Assembly (NCBI RefSeq): GCF_017565645.3
Contig: NZ_CP086136.1
Location: 7,981,501-8,045,500, forward strand
Source of the DNA: Bradyrhizobium barranii subsp. barranii
GTDB taxonomy: Bacteria > Pseudomonadota > Alphaproteobacteria > Rhizobiales > Xanthobacteraceae
DNA length: 64,000 bases
Direction: 5' to 3'
The notes under the pieces were generated by a model. The model made no database searches and was not told the origin of the DNA. It saw nothing but the letters and a program-made list of their open reading frames with translations. Every line of letters starts with the position of its first letter. Positions within the stretch are counted from its first letter, which is position 1. Positions 8,090 through 16,736 of this stretch are shown here, piece after piece. Position numbers and translations under genes: made by a program.

Positions 8090-10702
8090 ATGATTCGCAT
8101 GACCGAGCCGAGCAAAATCACCAGCGTACCCGACCACCAGCCCGCAGCCGGCGGCATCGCCGCGCGTGCGCGCGCCTCCGTGGGCCCGAAATATCTGTCC
8201 GGGCTCAATCCCGAGCAGCGCGACGCCGTGGAGACGCTGGACGGCCCGGTTCTGGTGCTGGCCGGCGCCGGCACCGGCAAGACGCGCGTGCTGACCACGC
8301 GCATCGCCCACATCCTCAGCCAGGGCCGCGCCCGCCCCGCCGAGATCCTGTCGGTGACCTTCACCAACAAGGCCGCGCGCGAGATGAAGCACCGGCTCGG
8401 CCAGATGCTCGGCCACGCGGTCGAAGGCATGCCGTGGCTCGGCACCTTCCACTCCATCGGCGGCCGCATCCTGCGCACCCATGCCGAGCTGGCGCAGCTC
8501 AAGTCGAACTTCACCGTGCTCGACACCGATGACCAGGTGCGGCTGCTCAAGCAACTGCTGCAGGCCGACAATATCGACGACAAGCGCTGGCCGGCACGCA
8601 TGTTGGCCGGCCTGATCGACGGCTGGAAGAACCGCGGCCTGACCCCGTCGCAGGTGCCGTCAGGCGAAGCCGCCGTGTTCGCCAACGGCAAGGGCGGCAA
8701 GCTCTATGCGAGCTACCAGGAGCGGCTGAAGATCTTGAACGCCGCCGATTTCGGCGATCTGCTGCTGGAGGACATCCGGATCTTCCGCGAGCATCCGGAC
8801 ATCCTGCGGCAGTACCAGCAGCGCTTCAAGTTCATCCTGGTCGACGAATATCAGGACACCAACGTCGCGCAATATCTGTGGCTGCGGCTGCTGTCGCAGG
8901 CGCCGGCGTCTCCCTCCTTCACCTCTCCCCGCGTGCGGGGAGAGGTCGCATCGCAAAGCGATGCGGGTGAGGGGGACTCTCCGCAGACTGAACTCGTGGA
9001 GACAGCCCCTCACCCCGACGCTCTCAGCGCGAGCGAAGCTCGTCGCGACCCCGCAAGCGGGGCGAGGGAGCAGACGCCCCACGTCAAAAACATGTGCTGC
9101 GTCGGCGACGACGACCAGTCGATCTATGGCTGGCGCGGCGCCGAGGTCGACAACATCCTGCGCTTCGACCACGATTTCCCCGGCGCCAAGGTCATTCGCC
9201 TCGAGCGCAATTACCGCTCGACCGGCCACATCCTCGCCGCCGCCTCGCACCTGATCGCACACAACGAAGGCCGGCTCGGCAAGACGCTGCGCACCGAGGA
9301 CCATGACGGCGAGAAGGTCACGGTGACGGGCTCGTGGGATTCGGAAGAGGAAGCCCGCGGCATCGGCGAGGAGATCGAACAGATCCAGCGCCAGGGCGAC
9401 AAGCTCAACGAGATCGCGATCCTGGTGCGCGCCTCCTACCAGATGCGCGAATTCGAAGACCGTTTCGTCACGCTCGGCCTGCCCTACCGCGTGATCGGCG
9501 GCCCGCGCTTCTACGAGCGCGCCGAAATCCGCGACGCGCTGGCTTATCTGCGCGTCATCAACTCGCCCGCCGACGATCTCGCCTTCGAGCGCATCGTCAA
9601 CGTGCCCAAGCGCGGCCTCGGCGACGCCACCGTGCAGATGCTCCACGACCACGCCCGCAAGCGCCGCATCCCGCTGTTCGAGGCGGCGCGCGCGGTGGTC
9701 GAGACCGACGAGCTGAAGCCGAAGGCGCGCGGAAGCTTGCGCGACGTCGTCGCCCAGTTCGACCGCTGGCGCGCCCAGCGCGAGGTCACCGCGCACACCG
9801 ATCTCGCCCAGATCGTGCTCGACGAGAGCGGCTATACCGAGATGTGGCAGAAGGACCGCTCGGCGGACGCCGCGGGCCGGCTGGAAAACCTGAAAGAACT
9901 GGTGCGCTCGATGGAGGAGTTCGAGAACCTGCAAGGGTTCCTCGAGCACATCTCGCTGGTGATGGATCGCGACAACGGCGCCGAGGAAGATGCGGTGTCG
10001 CTGATGACGCTGCATTCGGCCAAGGGTCTCGAATTCGACAACGTGTTCCTGCCCGGCTGGGAGGAAGGCCTGTTCCCGAGCCAGCGCACGCTGGACGAAC
10101 AGGGCCGTGCCGGCCTCGAGGAAGAGCGCCGGCTCGGCCATGTCGGCCTGACCCGCGCGAGGCGCCGCGCAAAGATCTATTTTGCGACCAACCGCCGGAT
10201 CCATGGCACCTGGTCGACCACGATCCCGTCGCGCTTCCTCGACGAATTGCCGTCCGCCAATGTCGAGATCACGGAATCCAAGGGCGGCTCGGCCTGGGGC
10301 GGCACCGGCGGCTACGGCGCCTCGCGTTTCGACGACATGGAGGCGTTCGGTTCCACCTATTCGACCCCGGGCTGGCAGCGCGCCCAGGCCAACCGGAACC
10401 GGGGCGGTGGACGCAGTGGCGGCGGCCAAGGCGGCTTCGAGGAACAAGCCTCGTCGTTCTCCTCCTCATCCGGCCCGGATTTCGGCAGCTTCTCCTCACG
10501 CCGCCGCGGGCCGATGACGATCGAGGGCGAGCTGGTCGCCAAATCCACCGGCACCACCTCGGAATTTTCCCTCTCCGACCGCGTCTTCCACCAGAAATTC
10601 GGCTACGGCCGCGTCACCAAGATCGACGGCAACAAGCTCACCATCGCCTTCGACAAGGCCGGCGAGAAGAAGGTCGTGGACAGTTTTGTGCAGCGGGCGT
10701 GA
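8090..10702 (+). CDS. pcrA: UvrD/PcrA-type superfamily 1 DNA helicase with an inserted palindromic segment
   Basis: An 870-residue 3'-5' helicase for repair and for clearing proteins from DNA. From the ATG at 8090: Walker A AGAGTGKT at 58-65, motif II DEYQDTN at 252-258, motif [13 protein letters not shown] at 339-348, then [10 protein letters not shown], motif [12 protein letters not shown] and motif [17 protein letters not shown]. The tail (last 130 residues) is Gly/Ser-rich and ends in a UvrD-type SH3-like region ([13 protein letters not shown]). Residues 273-331, between motifs II and III, are foreign: they are the in-frame translation of a palindromic repeat element. No frame is broken and all motifs survive. 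Alternative starts are GTG 8081 and ATG 8102. Confidence 0.93.
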   Translation: MIRMTEPSKITSVPDHQPAAGGIAARARASVGPKYLSGLNPEQRDAVETLDGPVLVLAGAGTGKTRVLTTRIAHILSQGRARPAEILSVTFTNKAAREMKHRLGQMLGHAVEGMPWLGTFHSIGGRILRTHAELAQLKSNFTVLDTDDQVRLLKQLLQADNIDDKRWPARMLAGLIDGWKNRGLTPSQVPSGEAAVFANGKGGKLYASYQERLKILNAADFGDLLLEDIRIFREHPDILRQYQQRFKFILVDEYQDTNVAQYLWLRLLSQAPASPSFTSPRVRGEVASQSDAGEGDSPQTELVETAPHPDALSASEARRDPASGAREQTPHVKNMCCVGDDDQSIYGWRGAEVDNILRFDHDFPGAKVIRLERNYRSTGHILAAASHLIAHNEGRLGKTLRTEDHDGEKVTVTGSWDSEEEARGIGEEIEQIQRQGDKLNEIAILVRASYQMREFEDRFVTLGLPYRVIGGPRFYERAEIRDALAYLRVINSPADDLAFERIVNVPKRGLGDATVQMLHDHARKRRIPLFEAARAVVETDELKPKARGSLRDVVAQFDRWRAQREVTAHTDLAQIVLDESGYTEMWQKDRSADAAGRLENLKELVRSMEEFENLQGFLEHISLVMDRDNGAEEDAVSLMTLHSAKGLEFDNVFLPGWEEGLFPSQRTLDEQGRAGLEEERRLGHVGLTRARRRAKIYFATNRRIHGTWSTTIPSRFLDELPSANVEITESKGGSAWGGTGGYGASRFDDMEAFGSTYSTPGWQRAQANRNRGGGRSGGGQGGFEEQASSFSSSSGPDFGSFSSRRRGPMTIEGELVAKSTGTTSEFSLSDRVFHQKFGYGRVTKIDGNKLTIAFDKAGEKKVVDSFVQRA
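8906..9082. repeat. Palindromic repeat element inside the helicase gene
   Basis: About 177 bp rich in nested dyads: CCTCTCCCCGC (8922-8932) pairs with GCGGGGAGAGG (8935-8945), CGCATCGC (8947-8954) with GCGATGCG (8958-8965), and CCCCGC with GCGGGG near 9051-9064. Base pattern and arms match the intergenic palindromic families in this window, especially the one at 59327-59484. The length is a multiple of three and there is no stop in the gene's frame. Element borders are estimated from where helicase homology resumes. Confidence 0.75.
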
Positions 10703-10710
10703 CGCCTGAT

Positions 10711-10998
10711 ATGCCTCAGTACGTCGCCATCATCGAGGACGCCGACCCGGACGACGCCGTCAGCTTGTGGTTTCCGGACTTGCCGGGCTGCATTTCCGGC
10801 GGCGACGACGTCGACGAGGCCCTGGAGGGTGCGCCCGAGGCGCTCGCATTTTATGCGCAGGAGCTGAGCGCGGACGGCCGCCAGCTTCCCCCGCCGCGGA
10901 CGTTGGACGAGCTCAAGGCCGACCCTGCTGTGGCCGACGACCTCAGGAAACACACGGTCGCCCTGATCGAATGGCCGCCCCTCCCTGAGGCCGAGTGA
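10711..10998 (+). CDS. HicB-like (DUF1902-type) solitary antitoxin-fold protein
   Basis: Ninety-five residues starting 8 bases after the helicase stop. The N-terminus MPQYVAIIEDADPDDAVSLW then FPDLPGCISGGDDVDEALE is the HicB partial RNase-H fold, with the conserved P-D-L-P-G-C segment and a helix that follows. HicB proteins neutralise the HicA mRNA interferase and repress their operon, but I find no HicA-like frame (about 60 residues with an invariant His) on either side, and no C-terminal DNA-binding domain. It is therefore an orphan, perhaps cotranscribed with the helicase gene. Confidence 0.75.
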   Translation: MPQYVAIIEDADPDDAVSLWFPDLPGCISGGDDVDEALEGAPEALAFYAQELSADGRQLPPPRTLDELKADPAVADDLRKHTVALIEWPPLPEAE

Positions 10999-11086
10999 GG
11001 ACTGTTCGCCGCACTGGCCGGACGTTCGACAGTTCTCGCCCGAACGCCCCTTGACCACCGCGAACTTCCCCGTATCAGATGCGCCC

Positions 11087-11503
11087 ATGGTCCGGGGCTC
11101 CATCACACTGATCTTGCTGGCATTGGGGATGCCGCCGCTAGCGGCGGCGGAGACCATGAGCTTTGGCGATTCGATCGGGCTCCTGGCCAAGAGCTGCGGC
11201 GCGGAAATCGTCGCCAATTGCCGCGGCGTCAACCCGGACTCGACCCGGCTGAAAGAGTGCCTGTCCCGCAACCGCGACGTGCTCTCCCAGCAATGCCAGA
11301 GCGACTATCTCGGCGCCTTCGATGCCATCCAGAAGCGCGTCGCCGCGCGCGTCACGGTGGCGAACGCCTGCCAGCGCGAGATCGTCAAGGTCTGCGGCGG
11401 CTCGACCAAGGAGACCAGCAAGTCGATCCCCTGCCTGGTCTCGACGCCCAAGGGCATCAGCAACAACTGCCTGAAGGCCGTCGACGACGCGGGGTATCGG
11501 TGA
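11087..11503 (+). CDS. Exported cysteine-rich hypothetical protein
   Basis: One hundred and thirty-eight residues. The first 22 (MVRGSITLILLALGMPPLAAA) are a signal peptide. The mature part has seven Cys spaced roughly as in Cys-rich GLG1-like repeats: CGAEIVANCRG, ECLSRNRDVLSQQC, ACQREIVKVCGG, CLVSTPKGISNNC, i.e. two imperfect C-x6-C/C-x11-C units, implying disulfides in the periplasm. An upstream TTG at 11051 is in frame but would bury the signal peptide. Its stop overlaps the next start (TGATG), so translation is coupled to the OmpA-like gene. Confidence 0.72.
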   Translation: MVRGSITLILLALGMPPLAAAETMSFGDSIGLLAKSCGAEIVANCRGVNPDSTRLKECLSRNRDVLSQQCQSDYLGAFDAIQKRVAARVTVANACQREIVKVCGGSTKETSKSIPCLVSTPKGISNNCLKAVDDAGYR

Positions 11504-12165
11504 TGCGCGCGAACGGAATCGCCATCACGCTGGTCGTGGTCTTGGCCCTGCTCGCGGGCGCAGCAAGCGCGCAGACGGCGGCGCCGACCCGTGACGACAT
11601 TGTCGGCAAGCTGAACCATTTCGAACAGGCCGCCGAGGTCGACCTTCCCGCGCTGAAGCAGCAGGTGATGGAGCGCGCCAAGGCCAGGATCAAGAACGAT
11701 CCGGGTCCGGTGAACCGGCCGCTGATCGCGCCTGACCTCGCCAACCTGCCCGCCTTCAACGCGCAGATCCAGTTCGACGCCGACACGCCGATCATCCAGC
11801 CGGCGTCCTATCAGACCGTCGGCCGCATCGCGGACGCGCTGGTTAACTCCTCGCTGCTGCCGTACACGTTCCTGATCGTCGGCCATGTCGAATCCAATGC
11901 GAAGACGCGCGAGGCCAATGCGATCCTGAGCCAGCGACGCGCCGATGCGATCCGTGACGTCCTGGTGAACACCTTCAAGATCTCGACCAAGCGGCTGCAT
12001 CCGATCGGCCTCGGCGAGGAGCAGTTTCTCGACCGGGCCAAGCCGACCTCGGCCGTCAACGGCCAGTTGCAAATCCTGACCTATGCCAAGGTGCCGGAGG
12101 AGGCGCCTGCGCATCCGGCTGCGGCGCCCGGGCCTGCGGCGAAAAAGCCCGCCAAGAAGCGCTGA
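11503..12165 (+). CDS. OmpA-family C-terminal domain protein
   Basis: Two hundred and twenty residues with a signal peptide (about 1-23, ending ASA). The C-terminal OmpA/MotB-like fold starts near residue 85 with FNAQIQFDADTPIIQPASYQTVGRIADAL, continues with a FLIVGHVESNAKTREAN segment and ILSQRRADAIRDVLV, then ISTKRLHPIGLGEEQFL. These match the peptidoglycan-binding OmpA domain (normally GHTDxxG...N..LS..RA..V...L), though the Asp of the usual GHTD is Glu here. The end is Pro/Ala/Lys-rich. It is probably a periplasmic protein touching the cell wall, coupled to the Cys-rich gene upstream. Confidence 0.82.
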   Translation: MRANGIAITLVVVLALLAGAASAQTAAPTRDDIVGKLNHFEQAAEVDLPALKQQVMERAKARIKNDPGPVNRPLIAPDLANLPAFNAQIQFDADTPIIQPASYQTVGRIADALVNSSLLPYTFLIVGHVESNAKTREANAILSQRRADAIRDVLVNTFKISTKRLHPIGLGEEQFLDRAKPTSAVNGQLQILTYAKVPEEAPAHPAAAPGPAAKKPAKKR

Positions 12166-12316
12166 GCAAGATCGCTTCCCCTGACGGAACTCTTTGAAGT
12201 TCCAACCGTTTTGCGGCCTGTCGAAAGCGCAACAGCCATGCTTTGCGCGACACGCGATCCGGTTTGTGCACTGCCCTATCAGGTGCTATAGCCTGTTCTC
12301 GCCCTTCCCCGCCCCC

Positions 12317-12853
12317 ATGCTGCACGAGACCGAGATGGCTGGTTATTTTCAACGCCAACTGGCCGATTACGTCGAATATCATCGCGATCCCTGGAACTGC
12401 GCGATGCACGTGGTCGGAATCCTCCTGCTCTTCACCGGCGCCGTGCTGCCACTCACTCTCGTGCGTTTTCCCATCTTCGGGATCGAGGTGAGCCTGGCCG
12501 TGGTTGCGGCCCTGCCGGTGCTGGTTTACTGGCTGATGCTGGACGCCGGGATTGGGCTCGGCATCCTCGCCGCGATGATCGTGCTGCTTTCGGTCGCAAC
12601 CGCAATCGGCAATCAGGCCTCGATCGTCATGATGTGGTCGATTTTTGCGCTGCTGATCGGATTTGGCGTCGCAGCGCAGATCGTGGGCCACAGGGTTTTC
12701 GAGGAACGGCAGCCGTCGATGGTCGACCACCCCGCGCATTTCCTGCTTGGACCGATGTTTGTCATGGCGAAATTATTCATTGCACTGGGCTTCCGTCGCG
12801 ACCTTGCCGCGATTCTGGCGCCTGTTCCGACCAATTCCCTTTCAACCCGATAG
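12317..12853 (+). CDS. Mpo1-like (DUF962) membrane protein
   Basis: One hundred and seventy-eight residues from the ATG at 12317; the ATG at 12335 (MAGYFQRQLADYVEYHRDP) is an equally likely start. The N-terminal YHRDPWNCAMHVVGI motif with two His, then four membrane segments, then GHRVFEERQPSMVDHPAHFLLGPMF are the hallmark of the Mpo1/YGL010w family. In yeast the His-rich motifs support a dioxygenase that shortens 2-hydroxy fatty acids. The bacterial role is unproven. Its stop lies 29 bases before the epimerase gene, which suggests a lipid-related operon. Confidence 0.8.
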   Translation: MLHETEMAGYFQRQLADYVEYHRDPWNCAMHVVGILLLFTGAVLPLTLVRFPIFGIEVSLAVVAALPVLVYWLMLDAGIGLGILAAMIVLLSVATAIGNQASIVMMWSIFALLIGFGVAAQIVGHRVFEERQPSMVDHPAHFLLGPMFVMAKLFIALGFRRDLAAILAPVPTNSLSTR

Positions 12854-12882
12854 CTCTAGAAGCGAAACAGCAAACCTTCTGC

Positions 12883-13914
12883 ATGGCTCTCGTACTGGTT
12901 ACCGGTGGCAGCGGCTTCATCGGACATCATCTTGTAGAAGCGCTCCGCGCCCGTGGGCAGCGGGTACGCGTTCTCGATGTCCGTGCGCCGGCCGCGGCGA
13001 ACGCGGACGTTGAACACGTCCACGGCTCGGTGCTGGACGGTACCGCGGTCGAGGCCGCGATCGCCGGTGTCGATCAGGTCTATCACCTCGCCGGCCTGCC
13101 CGGCATGTGGGTCGCCAACAAGCAGGACTTCCACGACGTCAATTGCCGCGGCACCGAAATCGTGCTTGCCGCGGCGATGAAGCGCGGCGTGTCGCGCTTC
13201 CTGCACTGCTCGACGGAATCGATCCTGTTCCCCTATTCCGACCTCAACGGCGTTGCCGCCGAAGAGGCGCTGCAGCCGGCCGATGCGATGCCCGGCGCCT
13301 ATACGCGGTCGAAGTCGCTCGCAGAGCACCACGCCGCGAAGGCGGCGGCCGCAGGGTTTCCGCTCGTGATCGGCACGCCGACGATGCCGATCGGCGCCGC
13401 CGACCACAACCTGACGCCGCCGACCGCGATGCTGTGGTACTTCCTCCAGAAGAAGGTGCAGCCGCATCTCAACTTCCTGGTCAATCTCGTCGATGTTCGC
13501 GACGTCGCGATGGGCCTCGTGCTGACCATGGAGCGCGGCCGCATCGGCCAGCGCTACATCCTTGGCGGCGACTGCGTTCCGCTCGGCAACATCCTGCGGA
13601 TGATGTCGGCGATGAGCGGCCGCCGGCAGTTCCCTGTCGTCGTGCCCGGCAAGATCGCCGAGCTCTCCGCGATCATGCTCGAACATATCTCCGATCGCAT
13701 CACGCGCCGGCCGCCCAACGGCACCGCCGAGGGCGTACGCATCGCGCTTGCCGCGAGCGACCTCTCGATCGGCAAGGCGCGCACCGAGCTCGGCTACGCG
13801 CCGCGCCCGATCGAACCGGTCTTGCGCGAAACCATCATCCATCTGCTCGCCCGCAACGGCCAGCGGCCCTCCGGCGCCATCGAGCATCACGCGCTGTCCT
13901 CGCGCGCGAGCTAA
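12883..13914 (+). CDS. NAD(P)-dependent epimerase/dehydratase, HpnA-like
   Basis: Three hundred and forty-three residues of the extended short-chain dehydrogenase type. The Rossmann glycine motif TGGSGFIG lies at about residues 7-14. The active site Tyr-x3-Lys is in the AYTRSKSLAE segment, with the Ser of HCSTES upstream. The later region (NLVDVRDVAMG, ERGRIGQRYILGG) closely recalls the hopanoid-associated sugar epimerase HpnA and dihydroflavonol-4-reductase-like proteins. It may modify a sugar or a steroid/hopanoid-like substrate, but no hpn genes are nearby, so the symbol is withheld. Confidence 0.8.
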   Translation: MALVLVTGGSGFIGHHLVEALRARGQRVRVLDVRAPAAANADVEHVHGSVLDGTAVEAAIAGVDQVYHLAGLPGMWVANKQDFHDVNCRGTEIVLAAAMKRGVSRFLHCSTESILFPYSDLNGVAAEEALQPADAMPGAYTRSKSLAEHHAAKAAAAGFPLVIGTPTMPIGAADHNLTPPTAMLWYFLQKKVQPHLNFLVNLVDVRDVAMGLVLTMERGRIGQRYILGGDCVPLGNILRMMSAMSGRRQFPVVVPGKIAELSAIMLEHISDRITRRPPNGTAEGVRIALAASDLSIGKARTELGYAPRPIEPVLRETIIHLLARNGQRPSGAIEHHALSSRAS

Positions 13915-13942
13915 GGCCTCCGCCCAAACGCAAAGAACCTTC

Positions 13943-14569
13943 ATGTCCTTCGATTTCAGCAAGCTTCTCTCCGTGGCCTGGGGTGGCTGGACCACGACCT
14001 GGCCGACCGAACTCCTGGCCTTGATCTGGCTCGCCTTTCTCGCCAGCTGGGTCGGCGCCTCGTTCTGGCAGGGCCGCACCCAGAAGCAGGTCATGACGCT
14101 GGAGTCGCAGCGCTATCGCCTGCCGATCCTGGTCGGCGGAATCCTGTACACGCCGTGGGTTGCACAGGTCCTGGGCTGGAAGCCGCTCTGGGTGCTCGGC
14201 AACACCGGCATCTACATCGCCGCGGTCCTCTCGGCCGCCGGCATCGCCTTCGCCTGGTGGGGCCGGCTGCATCTCGGAAAATTCTGGTCCAACACCATCA
14301 CCCACAAGGAAGACCACCGCGTTATCGACACTGGCCCCTACGGCATCGTGCGTCACCCGATCTACACGGGACTGATTGCAGGCATGCTCGTCACCGGCAT
14401 CGCGATCGGCCTCGTAACGACGATCCTCGGCGCCATCCTGATCTCGCTCGGCATGTGGCAGAAGGGCCGGATGGAAGAGGTGTTCCTGTCGAAGGAGCTC
14501 GGCGAAGACGCCTACGGCGCCTATTGCCGCCGCGTGCCGATGATCATTCCGTTCCTGTCGCCGCGGTGA
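13943..14569 (+). CDS. Isoprenylcysteine carboxyl methyltransferase (ICMT)-family membrane protein
   Basis: Two hundred and eight residues with four to five membrane segments. The C-terminal half has the ICMT/PEMT S-adenosylmethionine motif: GPYGIVRHPIYTG, then a hydrophobic segment and a polar helix with EEVFLSKELGEDAYGAYCRRV, both strongly conserved in bacterial homologues. Such enzymes methylate lipids or small molecules at the membrane. It follows the HpnA-like epimerase by 28 bases, so the two may act in one lipid-modification route. Confidence 0.85.
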   Translation: MSFDFSKLLSVAWGGWTTTWPTELLALIWLAFLASWVGASFWQGRTQKQVMTLESQRYRLPILVGGILYTPWVAQVLGWKPLWVLGNTGIYIAAVLSAAGIAFAWWGRLHLGKFWSNTITHKEDHRVIDTGPYGIVRHPIYTGLIAGMLVTGIAIGLVTTILGAILISLGMWQKGRMEEVFLSKELGEDAYGAYCRRVPMIIPFLSPR

Positions 14570-14804
14570 AGCGTCCTGAAGGCGCGGTCGCTGCGTTCCG
14601 CTTTCTCTGCACGACGTTACTGCTAGTGTCGGACTTGCGCTCGATCCAAGCTTTACCATCAGTCGCTTGCTTGTCAGCCAAGCAAGGGACGATACGAAAT
14701 ATCTCGCAGGACGAGAGCGGGTCTGCGAGGGCATGCGCCTAGCCCTAGCCGGGGTGCCAGAGGAGTGATGTCCGTAAACTGACAACGCTACGGAGAAGCC
14801 TATT

Positions 14805-15182
14805 ATGCAGTTGTCAAAGGTCGCCGCGTTGGCGCTCATCGCTAGCTGTCCAAGCCTACTGTCTGTATCTCGGGCGGCGGCCGTTTCTGAATGCTCAATC
14901 TCAGGCACACTAGCGGATTGGGGCGAGAACTCGACGGCCGACATTGACCTCACGTCCGGAGGAAATTGCCAATTTCCAATCAAGATACGCGGCACGGTGA
15001 GTGGCTCGGACATCTCTCAAAAGCCGTCACACGGCAAGCTGAAAAGGCTCAACCTGTCTACGTTCGAATACAAGGCGAAGGCCAAATATAAGGGTAGCGA
15101 TACCTTTGCCATCAAAGCGACGGGTCAGGGACCGACAGCTTCTGGCACGTCGGTAATCACTGTGCACGCGACGATCAAATAG
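14805..15182 (+). CDS. Small exported hypothetical protein
   Basis: One hundred and twenty-five residues. Residues 1-26 look like a signal peptide (LALIASCPSLLSVSRAAA). The mature part is short, has two Cys (30 and 55) and alternates polar and beta-like strands (KIRGTVSGSDI, FEYKAKAKYKGSDTFAIKATG), like a single Ig-like or cadherin-like domain; the KGSDTF.I pattern recalls tandem bacterial Ig repeats. No catalytic motif. Codon use is less GC-biased than its neighbours, consistent with the accessory character of the region. Confidence 0.65.
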   Translation: MQLSKVAALALIASCPSLLSVSRAAAVSECSISGTLADWGENSTADIDLTSGGNCQFPIKIRGTVSGSDISQKPSHGKLKRLNLSTFEYKAKAKYKGSDTFAIKATGQGPTASGTSVITVHATIK

Positions 15183-15260
15183 CGTTCCTCGCTCGATTGC
15201 ATGGTGAACGCGGAAGCAACAGCCGCCCGGTGTCTCGCGCCAATGGCACCACAATGAAAA

Positions 15261-15287
15261 GGGACCATCGGAGTAACCGATGGTCCC
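15261..15287 (-). terminator. Eleven-bp perfect hairpin, terminator-like on the minus strand
   Basis: GGGACCATCGG (15261-15271) and CCGATGGTCCC (15277-15287) flank the loop AGTAA. Read on the minus strand the stem is followed by four T, which fits a modest intrinsic terminator for a minus-strand transcript; on the plus strand it ends in four A. It lies 79 bp past the exported-protein stop. Confidence 0.5.
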
Positions 15288-15389
15288 AAAAGCCTCAAAG
15301 GCTCTTCGCTGGCAAAGGCCTTGCCGTGTCTTGCCAAGTTGGGCTGCGAGCAGACTTGGCGGGCTGCTTGCAGGGTTGATGCTCGCTCT

Positions 15390-15449
15390 ACGCTGGCCTT
15401 CTGGACCCTGGCCTCCTTGACGCTGGCCTTATGGACGCTGGTCCCGTCG
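15390..15449. repeat. Four 15-bp tandem units
   Basis: Units ACGCTGGCCTTCTGG, ACCCTGGCCTCCTTG, ACGCTGGCCTTATGG and ACGCTGGTCCCGTCG follow without spacers. The period is five codons and the region stays open in several frames, so short repeat-coding frames appear on both strands, but no start or family supports one. Confidence 0.6.
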
Positions 15450-15706
15450 GACACTGGTTGCCATGGGCTCTGGTCACGTCGGCGCTCGTCGCTCTCGGCG
15501 CTGGATGGTGCGAGAAACCGGCTCGATCAACCAATGCCAATTGAACTGCCGACCCGACGAATAGTCTAGGTGTTGTTGTCGGTTCCTCTCGAAGAAATTT
15601 GGGTTAGCGAGGCTGCCAATTCCCGCATCGTTGGATGTCATTTCTAACGACAACCGGCAGCCCGCCGACCGAATTGCGAATGGCGCACGTCCTCGCGCTG
15701 GACCCG

Positions 15707-15913
15707 TCAGCGCGAGTTTTGCTTTTTCGGGGATCGCACCCTTCTGGCGGGTTTTGTCACTGCGATGTCAGCCACAGCAGGGTTTGCGACTGACGCCTCG
15801 AGAATTTCGTATTGAGCATGCATCCAATGGACTTCCGCCTTTCCGTCGGGTTGCCCATCGGCGACCCAGAGGTGGTAGGCGCGCTCGCGAATTGCCTCTT
15901 CCAGATTTGGCAT
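15707..15913 (-). CDS. DUF2934 small protein
   Basis: Sixty-eight residues beginning MPNLEEAIRERAYHLWVADG. The IRERAYxLWxxxGxPxGxxxxHW stretch at about 8-30 is the DUF2934 signature: a short acidic helix-turn-helix-like unit common in rhizobia and stress-linked loci. The tail is basic (RRVRSPKK). The ATG at 15913 is preceded by AAGGAAAA at good spacing. A CtrA-like site lies about 59 bp upstream at 15972-15986. Function unknown. Confidence 0.72.
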   Translation of the reverse strand: MPNLEEAIRERAYHLWVADGQPDGKAEVHWMHAQYEILEASVANPAVADIAVTKPARRVRSPKKQNSR

Positions 15914-15971
15914 GGGATTTTCCTTGCGAATGATCCGCCCGGCCCCAGCCAAAAAACTTGCTCTCGTAGGG

Positions 15972-15986
15972 TTAATGAAATCTTAA
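15972..15986 (-). promoter_or_regulatory. CtrA-like site, TTAA-N7-TTAAC
   Basis: TTAA (15972-15975), seven bases, then TTAA (15983-15986) followed by C; on the minus strand it reads TTAA-GATTTCA-TTAACC. This matches the alphaproteobacterial CtrA consensus exactly. It sits 58 bp before the start of the DUF2934 gene. Confidence 0.55.
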
Positions 15987-16206
15987 CGGGGCAGCGGAAG
16001 CCAAGCGTCGCGCGGGTGCCGCTCAAGGGCGGTCGGCGCTCATTGCGAGAGATCTCGGCAGCGCTCGCGGACGCAGGTCGCAACGAACGGTAATCCGCAT
16101 GCGGCGACCGGCATCAAACTCATGCTTACCGAGGGTCGACGAGGCCGTGCACGGGTCGCCTCTTTGGGGGCTCGTGGCCCGATTGACACCAGCACAGCGA
16201 AACTAG

Positions 16207-16413
16207 TCAGTCGATTGGCGCGAGCCGTTCGTTCCACCGCGCCGCAAGGTTTTTGATCTGCTCGAAATGCAGGATCGCCGGTTCACCCTCGCGGACGATT
16301 GTCGTCCGCTTGCGTTCCTTGGGTGGCAACGTCATCGCGCGCGATACTGCCGCGCGCAGTTTCATCGAGCCGTGATCTGTCAGGGTGACGAGTTCTTCCG
16401 GGTCAAGGGCCAT
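16207..16413 (-). CDS. Small hypothetical protein
   Basis: Sixty-eight residues, MALDPEELVTLTDHGSMKLR onward, with basic patches (PPKERKRTTIV) and a C-terminal IKNLAARWNERLAPID helix. No signal peptide or family recognised. It is supported by its ATG, its plausible residue mix, and a CtrA-like site upstream (16496-16510). Some of the frame may instead be non-coding, so confidence is limited. Confidence 0.5.
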   Translation of the reverse strand: MALDPEELVTLTDHGSMKLRAAVSRAMTLPPKERKRTTIVREGEPAILHFEQIKNLAARWNERLAPID

Positions 16414-16736
16414 GGGTCCACGCCTACGCTACCGGCTGGCCCGCAAGCCAGCACACGCGCCCCGAATGCCCAATTCTCCAGATAGCCCAACATGGTTAAT
16501 AGTTCGTTATCGTTTGGCTCTGTCATTTGGATTGGCGCGCGGGTCACGCGGCGTCTTGTCCCGCAAGTAAAATGAGCCTCTCAGGCTGCACCAGCCCCTA
16601 TTTGGATCGAACCCAATCCCAGCCGATTTCAAATGCTGAAGGCGGTGGCTACCGCCAGGCTTGCAGCAGGGGTAGTTCGCCCGTGCCGCGCCGGTCCGCG
16701 CGGTAGCCCCCAGTGAGCCATTGCAGTCGCAATTGA
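16414..16736. other. Gap between two small minus-strand genes
   Basis: Contains the CtrA-like site at 16496-16510 and a short hairpin GGCGGT-ggct-ACCGCC at 16641-16656, about 80 bp past the end of the upstream coiled-coil gene. An open frame on the minus strand here is judged non-coding. Confidence 0.45.
16496..16510 (-). promoter_or_regulatory. CtrA-like site, one mismatch
   Basis: TTAA (16496-16499), seven bases, TTAT (16507-16510). On the minus strand: ATAA-N7-TTAACC. It sits 82 bp before the start of the small gene ending at 16207 and is weaker than the two neighbours. Confidence 0.4.

Larger units (their letters stand above)
15183..15706. other. Gene-poor gap with a hairpin and a short tandem repeat
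   Basis: No frame here is convincing. It holds the hairpin at 15261-15287 and the 15-bp repeat at 15390-15449. The rest shows nothing I can assign. Confidence 0.5.

Noticed and set aside
15125..15454. Minus-strand frame covering the 15-bp tandem repeat
   Set aside because: It overlaps the exported-protein gene and has no ribosome site or recognisable fold.
16580..16640. tRNA-like GGGTTCGATCC stretch on the minus strand
   Set aside because: The T-arm stem is only about 4 bp and no acceptor, D or anticodon arms can be built around it.
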